A DNA stretch of 64,000 bases from Armillaria gallica (lineage: Eukaryota > Basidiomycota > Agaricomycetes > Agaricales > Physalacriaceae). This document shows, piece by piece, positions 34,612-45,997 of this stretch (its first letter is position 1; each line of letters opens with the position of its first letter). Where the stretch lies: contig JBANDB010000010.1 of NCBI GenBank assembly GCA_037576215.1, positions 1,984,001-2,048,000 on the forward strand. The letters are read 5' to 3'. The translations under genes and the position numbers were made by a program. The notes under the pieces were generated by a model. The model was not told where the DNA came from and did no database searches. It saw nothing but the letters and a program-made list of their open reading frames with translations.

Positions 34612-36523
34612 ATGGCAGAACCTATCGCCTCATCGTCTGCGATGGAACTTGAGTGCATCCCCAGAACATGCATCAAGCCTGGTCTCGATGATGCAGTACA
34701 GACCACAGTAATGGATACCACGAACCCGACTCCGAGTCTGAGTCTGAGTCGGCGACGTGCGCACATCCAGTTTACCGCACTCTGGTGGAACAAGTTTCTA
34801 AAGGGGTGGAATGACGGTAGTAACGGAGCGTTACTCCCGAGGATGCAGACTGTGTACAATGTATGCGGATAATTCTCTGGCGTCCTGGTCAGCATATCAT
34901 AAAATCGTAGGTCAACTATGCTGTCGTATCCCTTATCTTTATCATGGCTTGCGTGGTGTGTCCCCAGTACGAACATTTACGAAGCGCAGGCACTGACCTT
35001 CCTTTGGTGCAGGGATTCGTTATCGGTGCGCTGATAAACGTACCACTGATGGACCGCATCGGGTTTGGGAAAGTCCTCGTCGTAGGTCCGTATGCATGCC
35101 TATCGACGTCCCAGACATTGAGAAGCTCACAGAACTACAAGGCGCGCTCTTCCAAGCCGCCATGTACGCTCTACAGTCAGCCGCACTGCCCTTCCCGGTG
35201 TTTGTCACGACATTTGCGATCAACGGAATCGGCATGGCGTTGCAGGTAAGTTGTTATCATGGTTCCCGGGCCGGGCATTTCCTGAGCATCGAGGTGGTAG
35301 GACGCACAGGTGACGAGCTATGTCGCCAGCTTGAGGAATAACTCCCAACTGAAGATGATGATCCTCCAAGTCGGTTATGGTGAGGGCTTTGCCCGGCGAT
35401 CTATACTACCACAAGTTGAACCCTTTAAAGGTGGTGGCGCGTTGACAGCCCCGCTCGTCGCGACGCAGTTCGCGCAGATGGAGCATTGGTCGTTCTTTTA
35501 CTTATTGTCCCTCGGGATCGCGATCTCCAACACGACTGTCCTGTCCAGCATATTCCGATTCAATACATTAGATGGCAAGTCGTCCCTCCATATTATGACA
35601 CGGAGTCTGAACTCGCGTTTTGGTAGTTTGTTTCGCAGAGATTGGAGAGCCTCAACAAGAACACACCAGTAGAAATGATGACAGCAAATTCAGCCAGTTG
35701 CTCCGTACGCGAACTGTGCATCTGCTCGGATTGTTCTCCCTAGTTTATGTTGGGACAGAGGTTACTATCGGAGGTTTGTTGTCTGTTGCTTGTTATCACA
35801 GTCTCGATTTTGATCTGACTTAGGATGGATCGTTACGTTTATTCAAAGGGTCCGAGAAGGTGGACCCTCTTCTGGATACATATCGTCCGGATTTTTTGCA
35901 GGTGCTTGTACCGCTATTTGGTTCAGACACAGCTTCTCAATCACTTACTTGTAGGTCTTACTATCGGGCCTCTCGTTCTGCTGTGGGTCACGGAGAAGGT
36001 ATTATACAATTACCTCCACAGATTCCTTGCCTGATTGTTTGTTAGTTAGGCAATCATCCCGCATTTTATCTGTATTCCGTAATTGCTATTGGGTGCGTTT
36101 TAAGTTATCACCCATGCACTTGCATCATGATAAATGACGAACGTTCACAGGCTAGAACTGGTCATATGGTTCGTACCCTCCCTCATCGCAGACGGCGTAG
36201 CCGTTGCGCTCGTCGGACTAGTTCTGGGGCCGACATACCCGTTATTGATGAGCCACGCCGGGCGAGTCCTCCCACAATGGCTTCTTTCCGGGGCAGTTGG
36301 ATGGATCGCGGGCTTGGGGCAGGCTGGCAGTGCTTTGTTCCCTTTTATGACAGGCGCTGTGGCTAATGCGGCTGGGATTGATACTATGCCGCCCTTGTAA
36401 GCTTTAAGCGGACTCTTGGGGATTCTGGTTTGCTGATCGACTCTCGCTAGGCTTGTGGGATTCTTGGGCCTATCTGTTGGGCTATGGGCTTTGGTGCCGA
36501 AAGGTCTTAGGAGGGCGGATTAG
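34612..36523 (+). CDS. MFS transporter (fungal FHS/fucose-permease-like group)
   Basis: Twelve exons give 442 codons: 34612-34860, 34911-34955, 35013-35085, 35142-35245, 35301-35379, 35431-35574, 35627-35773, 35824-35901, 35955-35998, 36046-36092, 36151-36396, 36451-36523. Helix 1 has FLKGWNDGSNGALLPRMQ, the loop 2-3 motif appears as MDRIGFGK, then DAQVTSYVASLRNN, PLVATQFAQ, VYVGTEVTIGGWIVTF, PSSGYISSGFFAG, GPTYPLLMSHAGRVLP and GWIAGLGQAGSALFPFMTGA. These blocks mark the basidio/ascomycete MFS group annotated as BSC6-like or FHS transporters. The intron after FNTLD has a GC donor (GCAAGT at 35575). About 12 transmembrane helices; substrate unknown, sugars or small solutes likely. Confidence 0.87.
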
Positions 36524-37008
36524 AACAAAGCGTGCATTATAAGCGATGGGGTTGAATATAAATTCTGGCGCGCTTCGTTTTAATCGTGAGATGGATTCAA
36601 TTGCATCGATCCTTTGACTGAGGATAGTGTTCAAATCAGAGACCTCGGGTCGAATCGCGGGGAATACTGATCCCCTATCTCTTGACTCGCGCTTCGCGTA
36701 GGGGTGGGAATCACGCCCAGAGCGCGCAGTCCGTTTCAAGCACTTACGATATGTCTTTGACAAGAATAGCAGTCCGGCGTTGCAATATAAATAAATTGTG
36801 CAAGGTACCGGCGTAACGCGTTATCGATACCAAGAACGATCGTTCACGTCGATACATCGATAAGTAACAGTGTATCCATCGATAGCACATCGGCACGTTG
36901 TAGGCAATTGTTCATCTAGTATTTTTACAGTTGGGGCTAAAACACATTATAATAGTCGCACAAACGGGACATTGGGTGCCCGCATCCATATAAAGTACAA
37001 CATGGTCT
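36524..37008. other. Convergent intergenic region, MFS and FKBP
   Basis: Both neighbours end here, so it holds two 3' UTRs. The repeated ATCGATA/TATCGAT words at 36820-36880 form imperfect small inverted repeats; nothing else recognised. Confidence 0.45.
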
Positions 37009-37601
37009 TCAGTTAATCTTCAAAAGCTCGACCTCGAATTTCAGGGTAGCATTTGGTGGGATGATGGGGTGGAATCCGCGAGATCCGTAAGCCTGGAAGA
37101 AAGGGTGAGCCAGGATACTATGTACGACTTCAGCTGGGTGGACATACATAGTCGGCTGTCGCAGTCAAGACGGCCTTCTGTCCAAGCGACAGTTGGGGGA
37201 CACCTGAATCGACGAGAATCAGTTCTTTTCTGGTAGCATATTACACTCAACGTACCCTCATCCCAGCCCTTGATCACCTTTCCCACTCCAATGTCAGTCA
37301 CGAACGCCTCGCCACTGCGACCGATGAAATGATTAGCTCCGATATTATATACACTAACGAGCGACCCACCGATCCCGACTCGAATCAAACTTGGTCCCAT
37401 CGACGAGAGTCCCAACGTAGTGTATCGTCACCTTATCTATCAGCAGATCGTATCGGATTTCTCGAGCAACGCGCAAAGTGAGACTGACCGCCTTTCTGGG
37501 GGAAGTTCTTTCCGTCGCCCGGGGTGATAGTGTCGATAGTAACGCCCTGTTAGATGATGAGCACGGTATACTGGATGCAGTACGAAGACTAGGCGCACCA
37601 T
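37009..37601 (-). CDS. FKBP12-type peptidyl-prolyl cis-trans isomerase
   Basis: Six exons (37601-37599, 37546-37489, 37436-37370, 37314-37256, 37203-37148, 37092-37009) give 108 codons, the standard FKBP12 length. Sequence landmarks: [80 protein letters not shown] and the C-terminal [14 protein letters not shown]. The FK506/rapamycin pocket residues Tyr, Asp, Phe, Val-Ile, Trp and Tyr are all present. It folds proline peptide bonds in the cytosol and is the receptor through which FK506 and rapamycin act on calcineurin and TOR in fungi. Exon 1 is only the ATG. Five introns interrupt a very short gene. Confidence 0.95.
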
Positions 37602-40203
37602 GATTTACGGTGTGAGAGGTGCGATGATGGTAGAGGTAAAGGAGGATTAATTGATGCATTTATACCGGGAGTACGGATCTTGATCCGATCGGATGGGATA
37701 ATAGGGGCTATGTAGTTGGTTCCTCCGACCACCAAGGCGAAGGCGAGAAGTCCCTTTCAACCCAGCGGCAGTCAAGCATAGACAACGGTTGCCGTTCAGA
37801 AAAGACACCACAGATATCAGCAAAGAAATGGAAGACTTTTAGTATTTTAAACCTCAGGACCGAGAACAATCCGAAGTATTGCAACATCCTGCTGCAAAAA
37901 GGTAGCAACTTAGTGCGATATCCTGCTCATTAGAAATATCCACGGCAGAAGAGCCAGCCGTCGAATCCGACACGCTACGCATATCAGGTCTCTTCTGTGG
38001 CACTTTCCCTCTTCGTCATACTCCACGAAGGACCGGTTCATTGGCCTCGGAAGAAGAATTGCCAGAAAGTTCAAACAGGCTCCGAGCCTTGACAACGAAT
38101 CGATAAGTGGCCACTTGGATTGAGCGAGCCAAACAACATGGTAGTCTCACAGCAGCCGAAGAAGCCGACTGTGAACCGAAATTTCCTGGCCAAATGTATC
38201 ATAAGAACCCGATGAAACGAATTAGATAGCCTCTTTGGTATTTATTGCGTCCAGGAAACCGCGTCGAGCTTCTGAAAACTCTAAACCGACATCATCGTTA
38301 TAATAGGCCATCCCTTTCAAAACCTGGACACGGCAATTTAAGGGAAAGAGTTCAATATGCGTTCAATGTGCTATTCGTGTCACTCAAGGCTTCTCGCAAA
38401 AAATTAAATCGCGCTTCTCCCTCCCATTGATATGCAGATTCCGACAATCTTAATCAGGGACAGAGAGTTGGTCTTTTGATTAATGGGAGTCCAATCGTCC
38501 CACAAGGATTGCAAGTGAAAGAAGGTTTACGACAAGTTGCAGTAGCACAAACATCTACAAAATAATGTAAGTATTTGCTAGCTACCTCGTAGTATACTTA
38601 CAAGGACCTCACCTGCACATTCAAGAGCCGTTTGCCAAATTCCCCTTTGTATAGTGTGGCTGCCTTCTACCGATATATCCGGCTGAAGGCGCAATATACG
38701 AACTTGAATATGGCGACGCTCAAAACGCTAGCCTGCTCGTCGATCATACTGATTGTCCCGATGTTTCCTGCCACTATGGCGCATCGTCGGGCAGCTGTCC
38801 GCCGGCGTTGACATCTGGTCCTCGCCAATACACAACTGTATTCAGTGTCCTTGCTCCTTTTCGTGCTTCAGGTTATCGTCATATCGGTTACCTCCCTGCC
38901 GCGTCTTCCCCTTCACATCCGTCACCCGACTCCGAATAAACCTTTTAAGCTCATTGCGTTTGTACAGGTTTGATTTCGTTGACCTCGGCGGCAATCCTCA
39001 GACGTCCAGGTTGTAATTGGTAGCCAATTCGGGACGACACCTTAATCGCTATCGATTCCATACCAGAAACTTATGGACTCTTCACATGACTTTTTGTGTA
39101 AAAGCCATGGAGGGAGACCTATCAGATCCTATACATTCCCGCTTGCGAAGGACAGTCAAATTATCCGTAGCTGTTTAAGTTCGGTTTTATGAACATAATG
39201 TAATTCGTTTCGGAACGGAACACACCGTGCGCAACTGAAAAAATTACGGGTTCTTGCAATTCGAAACACGAGCCACCATAAGTACTGTACATCCGAGTTT
39301 CTTCAGTGTTTTGAAGAATTGCCGTTCGAGATCGTCTTCGACCTAAGTGCCTATCCGATAGTAGGCGGGCTGTCTATCGAGTATAGCAGCGGTGCTGCCC
39401 GAGATCCAAGTGCTAATTGTCGAGCATGGAAGTGGGTACTGGCAGTATGGCGGTGGAAAGAAATAGTGTGCATCAGAATCCAGGTAGATAACGACTTGTC
39501 TAGCTGTGCAAGAAGTACAAGTGCGAAGGCGGCAGTTGTCAAATGCGCACACACTTTGGCACCGCCACATCCACGCGTACATGCCCATTGATGCTCTCGA
39601 CTCTCTCGACTTACGGGTCGCGTTTTACAGCACTGATGCACTGGACGACTCTTTCCCATTGCCGTACGTTCCCAAAGGACACAAAATCTACTAGAGCCTG
39701 TCAGTCCGTCAATTTCTTTCCATGTCTCGACTCATTGGGTACGTCCTCGGGCGTTTGGTGGCAGTTGAACCACGGCGATAATCTGTATCTTCATATGGCT
39801 CAATGAGAATGCAAGGAGCCACCAATGTCTGCATTTTCACCTAAAGACTTGCTTGATTTCCTCTCCGATTAGGCCAACCAAAGTGACAGGCGACTCCGGA
39901 GCACGCGCTAGCACTGTAGATATTGGGCGCTGAACTAGATTTTCTCTACCCTTCGCAAAGTCATAGTAGAGGAGAAATGGTGATGTCGAGCGAGATATGC
40001 GCCCTCTAGATCTACAACGATTGATGGTAACCTTCTGCTGTCATGTAATATTAATGGTGAGATCTATTGTTCTTTTAGCTTACAATGGCTCAAAGAAAAA
40101 GTTCCCTATTTAGCTGTGCGCGCAGAACTACATACAAATTTCCCACGAAATTCAGGCTTCTTCATTTCTCTCTCGCTACGACACTTGACACTCTCCAACC
40201 AAC
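37602..40203. other. 2.6 kb gap without a supported gene
   Basis: Promoter of the FKBP gene at the left, promoter of an F-box gene at the right. ORFs of 60-124 codons occur (for example 39319-39591 plus, 39351-39659 minus) but overlap on opposite strands and lack domains. Confidence 0.45.
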
Positions 40204-41718
40204 ATGATCACTCCCTCCAAATTTTACAAATTCTCTCAAACCTATCTGCACCTCACGACTTCCAACTACAGTCCCCTCGACTGCGAGTCTGAAGAGATTG
40301 AACACTTGCTCGGGGAAGCTCAAACTACGATGGAGGGCTTGAGACATCAACTCGCATTGGACGACAACGAAATGGAAAGGCTTATCATAGCCTGGCGTGA
40401 CGATGACTATTCGCAGACGACGGAGGAAAAGTATTCGGCATTGCGCGAGGTGTACAACTTTATCAGGCACCACCGACCTGTCCTGGCTGCGGTCCGACGG
40501 CTGCCACCCGAGATCATTGGCGAGATATTTCTTCACACTCTATCATGGGACGACTGGACGTTCTACCATCGGGTCCACAACACTCGCCTAGGGCCCTGGA
40601 GCTACAGTCGCGTGTCCCGTCTTTGGCGCACCGTTTCACTCTCTCTGAGCCAGCTTTGGTGCGAGTTCAGTTTCAATGAAATCGACGCCGCCGCATGCTG
40701 TGAACCACCAGTTTCAACATTGAAGCTTTGGTTGGATCGATCGGGTGATCTTCCTTTACGGATCTACGGTGAAGTCGGTGGTGACGCGACTGTTCCGTTC
40801 TACGAAGCTATGGCCCGGTTGATTGTATCCCAATGTCACCGATGGGAGATTTTTGTATGGGAAGAGGCTCCTTACACGCGTGCGACTGTGGCCACGGGTG
40901 ACGTCCGTGATACCGAGGCGGTCGAAAACACCGCTGCTCCTTACCGACAGGAACTTCTTCCTGAGGAGATCTGGGATGGCGCAGATGCAGAACATGTCCT
41001 GGCCCGGCCCCAGCTGCGCCAATTTCATGCTGGGGGCACGGTGAAAAGCAATCCATTCCGACTTCTACGATCCGCTCCGAATCTTACGACACTTTCTCTG
41101 GGGCTGGACATCCCTTCACACTTTCTCCCGGCCACCCCGATCGCGCATAGCAGGCTTCGTTTACTTGATGTCGCCTGGAGCGCATCGAAAATTATCGATC
41201 ATTTAACATTGACACAGCTAGAGAAATTTGCCGTCACTCCTTTTGCTGTTTCCAAAGTCGTCGCCTTCCTGCGTCGCTCGGGGAGTACACTCGAGGAGTT
41301 GTATATCCGCGATCCGGTTCCTTTAGGTGGTCATTTGAGTCCAATTTTGAACACGGTGCCTCGCTTGAAGCGTCTTTCGCTGGAGTGGGCCTCAGATGTT
41401 GTCCCAGGACCGGGATATGCCAATCATCCTGTGTCTATTCTTGACAAGCTCAGTGTCGTTAAGGAAGGTCAACCTGTCCTCGTTCCGTCGCTCCAATCCC
41501 TTTCGATGGAGATTGATGAAAGTTTCCAGCCACAGCGTCTGCTACGCATGCTGGAGTTGCGCAGTCGTCCTTCTAGATGTGGGAAAAATCACTGCCAGTT
41601 GTTGAAGAACGTGGAGTTGAAGGGGAAAAGTGAGGAGGTTTCGCTTGCAAGAGTGAAATCTTATATCTCGGCGCGCGAGAAACACTTGGGTTCATGGGTT
41701 CAGATATCTTTCCTGTAG
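40204..41718 (+). CDS. F-box domain protein, single exon, intact
   Basis: A single open frame of 504 codons. The N-terminal part (residues about 28-90) is helical and charged (EEIEHLLGEAQTTMEGL...), followed by the F-box core VRRLPPEIIGEIFLHTLSW (about 98-116), SRVSRLWRTVSLSLSQLWCEF, and then beta-alpha repeats (LRLLDVAWSASKII, LTLTQLEKFAVTPF, LEELYIRDPV, LKRLSLEWASD) in LRR style. This arrangement of helix, F-box and degenerate LRRs is the main F-box class of Agaricomycetes. Probable role: substrate adaptor of an SCF ubiquitin ligase. It belongs to the same broad class as the frameshifted gene at 30.7 kb. Confidence 0.85.
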   Translation: MITPSKFYKFSQTYLHLTTSNYSPLDCESEEIEHLLGEAQTTMEGLRHQLALDDNEMERLIIAWRDDDYSQTTEEKYSALREVYNFIRHHRPVLAAVRRLPPEIIGEIFLHTLSWDDWTFYHRVHNTRLGPWSYSRVSRLWRTVSLSLSQLWCEFSFNEIDAAACCEPPVSTLKLWLDRSGDLPLRIYGEVGGDATVPFYEAMARLIVSQCHRWEIFVWEEAPYTRATVATGDVRDTEAVENTAAPYRQELLPEEIWDGADAEHVLARPQLRQFHAGGTVKSNPFRLLRSAPNLTTLSLGLDIPSHFLPATPIAHSRLRLLDVAWSASKIIDHLTLTQLEKFAVTPFAVSKVVAFLRRSGSTLEELYIRDPVPLGGHLSPILNTVPRLKRLSLEWASDVVPGPGYANHPVSILDKLSVVKEGQPVLVPSLQSLSMEIDESFQPQRLLRMLELRSRPSRCGKNHCQLLKNVELKGKSEEVSLARVKSYISAREKHLGSWVQISFL

Positions 41719-41829
41719 ATCTAGATCCAATGTATACAAAGAATCGGCAAAACAATGGGTATCCTTAGGTATCAAGGCGGTGTCAAGGAAAGAGAGAAAT
41801 CTTGAACCAATCCACATTCTGATTCTCTT

Positions 41830-43169
41830 TTAAGAAACGACTACTACATGACAACAAAAGTGCTGCAAGAGGGCGGGATTAAAAAGAACATCGCGGCACA
41901 CAGGTAATTTAAAGGCTGCAACCAGTGAGTACCGAAGTTCAAGGATGTCCAAAACCCGCTGGAGGTCAACTATATCCGCCGGACACTTCTGTTCAGGGAG
42001 ACACTGGAGAATCTTATCGATGACTTTCCCCGCGCCACTCCGTTGGAGCACGTCTGCCATGGATGTATGCAGGTGGAGATATCCTAGGTCGGGCAGCGTA
42101 TCCCCCTCGAAAACGATGCGGTCCGTTATGGGCACCAGCCATACACGTTCTCCATACGTTTCCGCGGTGTATTCATCGGCGTTCTATCGAAATGAGCTAA
42201 GTAGTGTAGATGGGAAAATGATGCTGGCGAGCTCACCGTCGTCGGCTTGAGTGAGAACAAGAAATTATTGAAGAACACACCCATGTCATGCTGCGAGGCG
42301 ATAGCATTATGGGGCCCATCTACCAGAGCGTCTAGGTTCACGGCTGGGTCGATGTAATTCTTGACAATCTCTCGTGTCATCGTCCCGAAGAAATCGGTCT
42401 GTCTCTCGGACGTCAGGACCTCTAACTCACGCGGACAGTGATCATACCTTCTCGGAGCCTACGATAGGATTATGGAGTATACGGCTAATTCGCAGATGGC
42501 ACATGGGTACTTTCTTGTACCGCATTTCCCCGATGCCGGATATGGCACACTGGTAATCTTGTCGAAGTAGCACCTAGGAAAGAGAGGTGTGAGGTATATC
42601 GGGATGTAAGGCATAACGTGGAGAACCTGCTCTCGAAGAACATCAGGAGGAGAAAATTTCCTCTTCCGGGCTTCACGATCATCATACCAGTTGAGAGCCT
42701 TGACTGTTAAGCGTGAAATCACCTGGAATCTAACAAGGTCGTCGTGCGAGCCACTGACAGGGCCACAGAAAATGTGCAAACCACCAATCCCAGTTGCCCG
42801 AGCGCACCGTCCGACTTGCAAAGCACATATAGCAGAGCTAACATATCGCAGACCACAGTCACTAGGCGCACGATCCAGCATGGCAGATAATACAGAAAGG
42901 AGACTTCCATCCAAGACAGAGAGCCATGTCGGGAGAGCATAGTCGCAGTCCTGAACGAGACTTCGTGCGTTAGCGGCCAGATAGTCGGTAGAGTATTTTG
43001 GATTGTCCATGATTCGAGCGATTTCCTCCATGGATGGGATTTGCTGCCTACCAATTTGCTGATTCTTGTCTTCAGTCCCAAAATGTGCCTCGACTTGGAC
43101 GTCGCTATCAGAAGTGAAGTGGAAGTAGTAGTAACAAACATTGACCCTCCTAATAGGAGACACGGACAT
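41830..43169 (-). CDS. HNH-endonuclease-domain protein
   Basis: Four exons, all joined in phase 0 (43169-42627, 42573-42448, 42398-42237, 42183-41830), give 394 codons. The domain runs from QVLLRQDYQCAISG (the Cys-x2-Gly start) through KKVPMCHLRISRILHN (first His) and, after YIDPAVNLDALVDGPHNAI, HDMGVFFNNFLFSLKP (the NHN-like part), then the trailing beta strands YGERVWLVPITDRIVFEG and the tail SMADVLQRSGAGKVID. Basidiomycete genomes carry tens to hundreds of such HNH-domain proteins, usually with a helical N-terminal region as here. Metal-dependent nuclease activity is possible but unproven. Exon 1 is read straight through; a further small intron in 42700-42830 cannot be excluded. Confidence 0.7.
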
Positions 43170-43720
43170 GGTCGTAGAACTTGAACTTCATGTCTTGTAA
43201 GCTTAATTTATATAAGTAAGAAATAAAATAATAAAACAATTAATATATTATTCAATGCCACGTGATAAAAGTTTGTCCGGCTCGTTTTGGGCTCGTCTCC
43301 CCCTCTAGCATCCATATCGCAGCGATCTCGAGCAGCTTCGGCAGTGTAGGACTCGGAAATGACGGCGTCTCTCATGCCGATAATAAGCAAACAATCGGGC
43401 TTCTGTTGTAATTCATATTTCACCAACTAGCAAATGAACAAAAGACGCCAACATCATATCAAGTTTCAACCGTCCACCCCATCAGTTATCAGGTTGATAT
43501 CGTCGTCTGTCTACGAGAGACTGCCAACATCACTAACTTGTATCACCAACTTGAAGAAGGTCCAGTGAATAAGGATTGAAGGTACATACATCAGAAATTT
43601 GGTAACACATCGGTAAGCTAACAGCATAGGTTCAAGAAGAGAGATCATGTTTACGGGAGCGATATGGTTCCGCTGCTGTGGGTTAGTACAAAACATCTCG
43701 ACAATATAGAAATGCAACAC
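43170..43720. other. Intergenic, with a possible last exon of the HET-like gene
   Basis: Promoter of the HNH-domain gene at the left. At the right, 43651-43675 could be a short last exon of the HET-like gene if the GTGAGT at 43724-43719 is used as a donor. Confidence 0.4.
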
Positions 43721-45997
43721 TCACGTCTTTGTCTTTTCTGCAGGAATGCCGATACACACCGTGCCAGAGCGTACTGTCTGTGCTAGAATATACGGCGGGA
43801 CGTTGCACATGCCAACCTTTCTCACGATGTCATTCGGATTGTCTGTCCGGTTTGCAAGCATGAACGTCACCCCGCTGCCATGGATCGCAAGTGCAATCAG
43901 GGCGTTGGGCTTGTTCGACGGGACGTCAGGCTTATCCGACGCAACGACCTTTATCATCACCCTGTTTTTCAAGTCCAATAAGGTCCCTTGGGCCCGGTTC
44001 TTCTCCGTGTCATCCGGCTGACTCCAATTTGGGATGAGCTGGCGGTCTCCCCACTCAATCAGCTCCGTGAGTTTTGGGTCTTGTTCACCAAGCAGGAGCC
44101 AAGGTTTAGATCCCCAGGTGCTGTCGTCGAGGAATATCCACCCATCATGCTGCAAGTATATCGTTCCGACTACCATTTCTAAGATGGTGAATGCGCAGGA
44201 GCTGATATAAACAACTGCTAGGAATGGAGTCAAGCTTGTGCTGATAGCCTTGAATCCAAGGACCCATGACAGGATGAGGAGCCACCAAGACAGCCATCTG
44301 AGCACCCGCATGTCCTTGTTATTGTAGAGCCCAAAGGGATCCCTTTCTAAGGAATCTCGCAGTCCTACCGTCTGGCTTCCGATGATACACAGTGGGGTCA
44401 TGATCCCCATGCCGTCTGTCATTTGCACCGGAAACGCATGGACAATAGGTTCTAGCCGCTCGTTCCCTGCTAGAGGTTGAATAGGAGGACCCAGCCAGCC
44501 CCCTTGCCCCAAGGCGCACACCGCTGCCAGGCTTGCCGCATTGTAAAATCCTTGGTTCAGCTCCAACAACCAAGCAAGATCCATCCATCCATCTTTTCCT
44601 TTCAGGTCACCGAGCCGCGCCCGGCGTGGTAACAGCCCGTTCAATGCCTTCCCGAGGTATTTGTGCGCCTCAAATCCCTCCCCAGCAAGGTCTCGAATGA
44701 TAGCTTCAACCACGAGTGCATGAATGGCATTCTGCCAAGAAACCGATCCGGCATTGGCCGAGTGCTGCATGATGGCGTACAAATGCCATCGTTTATCGTG
44801 TGCTGCCTGACTCTGCATCTTCTCACGAAAAGCACGGGCACTCTCTCGGTATGCACAAGTCCTCAGTGGAAGCGATACATTCTGTTGTTGTCGCCTGGTA
44901 AGGCGGATGACCGCCGAGGCATGGAGGATCTCGCCGATAGTGAAGAGGCGTGTGCCCCAGATGCACGTGGTGGACGTATGGTCGCAATTCTCCGCATGGC
45001 AGAAGACAGCAACCTGGGATGCATTGCGAAAGATATCAGGAAGACGGCCGAGCTCTTCAGATCTTTCAGTTTCATCCTCAGGCCGTGTTTCGTGGGACAA
45101 ACAGAATTCGTCCAGCCATATAAATTCGGTACGGTTTCCCGTGTCACGAGTCGCAGAACAGTACTCGATGAGGAGTCTTTCAGCGATGCGTTTTCGGTCC
45201 CTCAATATGAACCGACGTGTCCTTGTTGGTGGATCCTTCACGGACAACCCAGCTTCCTGAAATAACACATACGCGCTATCCATGGGATAACTGAGCGCTG
45301 TGTACCCCCGATTTCTGATATCCTCCGACCAGGGAACCTGCTGGTAGTTCGCAATGCCACCATCTATAATCTGGACACTCAGCAGCCACCGTGGAGTGTA
45401 ACCCGTAGGCGCATAAGCTCCTGCACCACCACCGCCTGGAGCGGTAGTCAATACTGCATCAGGCGTGGATACGAGTTCGAAGTCCCAGGATGCTCTGATG
45501 TAGCTCCAGATATTCTCTGAGACGACATGTGGAATAAGAACGTATATGGGAGCCACGATGACGAGGACGAGGCCGCGGAGGATCTGGGCAGGGATGTGGA
45601 AAAAATCACCCCTCCCGCGGGAAAACCAGCATGGGGCTTTGACATGAGGATCTTCAATGATCAGGCGTTTCGGTCGGATGTGTGAGAGGATCGCAAAGGA
45701 GACGGCAATGTCAGCCCTTGCCTTTGAAATAAAGGTAGCCATGGCGGTATGAGCGGCGGGGGACATCCAACCGTTGGCAATGGGACTCGATTCCAGGTGC
45801 CCTTTTAGACCCAATGTTTGATGAAGAAATGTGATCGCAGCACCCTCGAACAGCACCTTAATGCCATTGAAACGAAAGCCAGTGACTCTGTTCGAGGGCA
45901 CCTTCTTCGAATCGGGCATATTCGAAACAGCACTGTGGGAGTTTTCGGAAGCTTGAAGCTGTTCAAAGGTCCCCGAACTCTCTAGCGTGCGACGCAA
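43721..45997 (-). CDS. HET-like (heterokaryon incompatibility-type) membrane protein
   Basis: A single open frame of 758 codons. The centre (about residues 225-345) carries HET-like landmarks in order: GYTALSYPMDSAY (for the usual YxALSYxWG), FIWLDEFCLSHET (for WIDxLCIDQ), and RSEELGRLPDIFRNASQVAVF (for the QVxxMxxIYxxA block). Hydrophobic segments lie before it (ILRGLVLVIVAPIYVLIPH) and after it (WLSWWLLILSWVLGFKAI, FLAVVYISSCAFTILEMVV), so it is probably membrane bound. HET domains take part in non-self recognition and cell death in filamentous ascomycetes; in basidiomycetes these divergent forms are of unknown role. The TGA at 43721 may instead be part of a GTGAGT donor joining to 43675-43651, adding seven residues. 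Confidence 0.68.
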   Translation of the reverse strand: MRRTLESSGTFEQLQASENSHSAVSNMPDSKKVPSNRVTGFRFNGIKVLFEGAAITFLHQTLGLKGHLESSPIANGWMSPAAHTAMATFISKARADIAVSFAILSHIRPKRLIIEDPHVKAPCWFSRGRGDFFHIPAQILRGLVLVIVAPIYVLIPHVVSENIWSYIRASWDFELVSTPDAVLTTAPGGGGAGAYAPTGYTPRWLLSVQIIDGGIANYQQVPWSEDIRNRGYTALSYPMDSAYVLFQEAGLSVKDPPTRTRRFILRDRKRIAERLLIEYCSATRDTGNRTEFIWLDEFCLSHETRPEDETERSEELGRLPDIFRNASQVAVFCHAENCDHTSTTCIWGTRLFTIGEILHASAVIRLTRRQQQNVSLPLRTCAYRESARAFREKMQSQAAHDKRWHLYAIMQHSANAGSVSWQNAIHALVVEAIIRDLAGEGFEAHKYLGKALNGLLPRRARLGDLKGKDGWMDLAWLLELNQGFYNAASLAAVCALGQGGWLGPPIQPLAGNERLEPIVHAFPVQMTDGMGIMTPLCIIGSQTVGLRDSLERDPFGLYNNKDMRVLRWLSWWLLILSWVLGFKAISTSLTPFLAVVYISSCAFTILEMVVGTIYLQHDGWIFLDDSTWGSKPWLLLGEQDPKLTELIEWGDRQLIPNWSQPDDTEKNRAQGTLLDLKNRVMIKVVASDKPDVPSNKPNALIALAIHGSGVTFMLANRTDNPNDIVRKVGMCNVPPYILAQTVRSGTVCIGIPAEKTKT

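Noticed and set aside
36600..36740. GGGTCGAATC-like stretch with a GGGGA/TCCCC hairpin, possible tRNA or RNA gene
   Set aside because: Stems are only five bases, the loop does not fit a T-loop and no cloverleaf can be drawn.
36780..36890. ATCGATA/TATCGAT-rich segment as a transposon end or centromere-like repeat
   Set aside because: Words are short and imperfect, with no target duplication or longer periodicity.
39319..39694. Plus-strand ORFs reading LPFEIVFDLSAYP and LDSLDLRVAFYS
   Set aside because: Suggestive of an F-box-like fragment, but too short, equally open on the minus strand and without a second supporting motif.
44663..45265. 200-codon plus-strand ORF
   Set aside because: It is antisense to the intact 758-codon HET-like frame, which has recognisable motifs.
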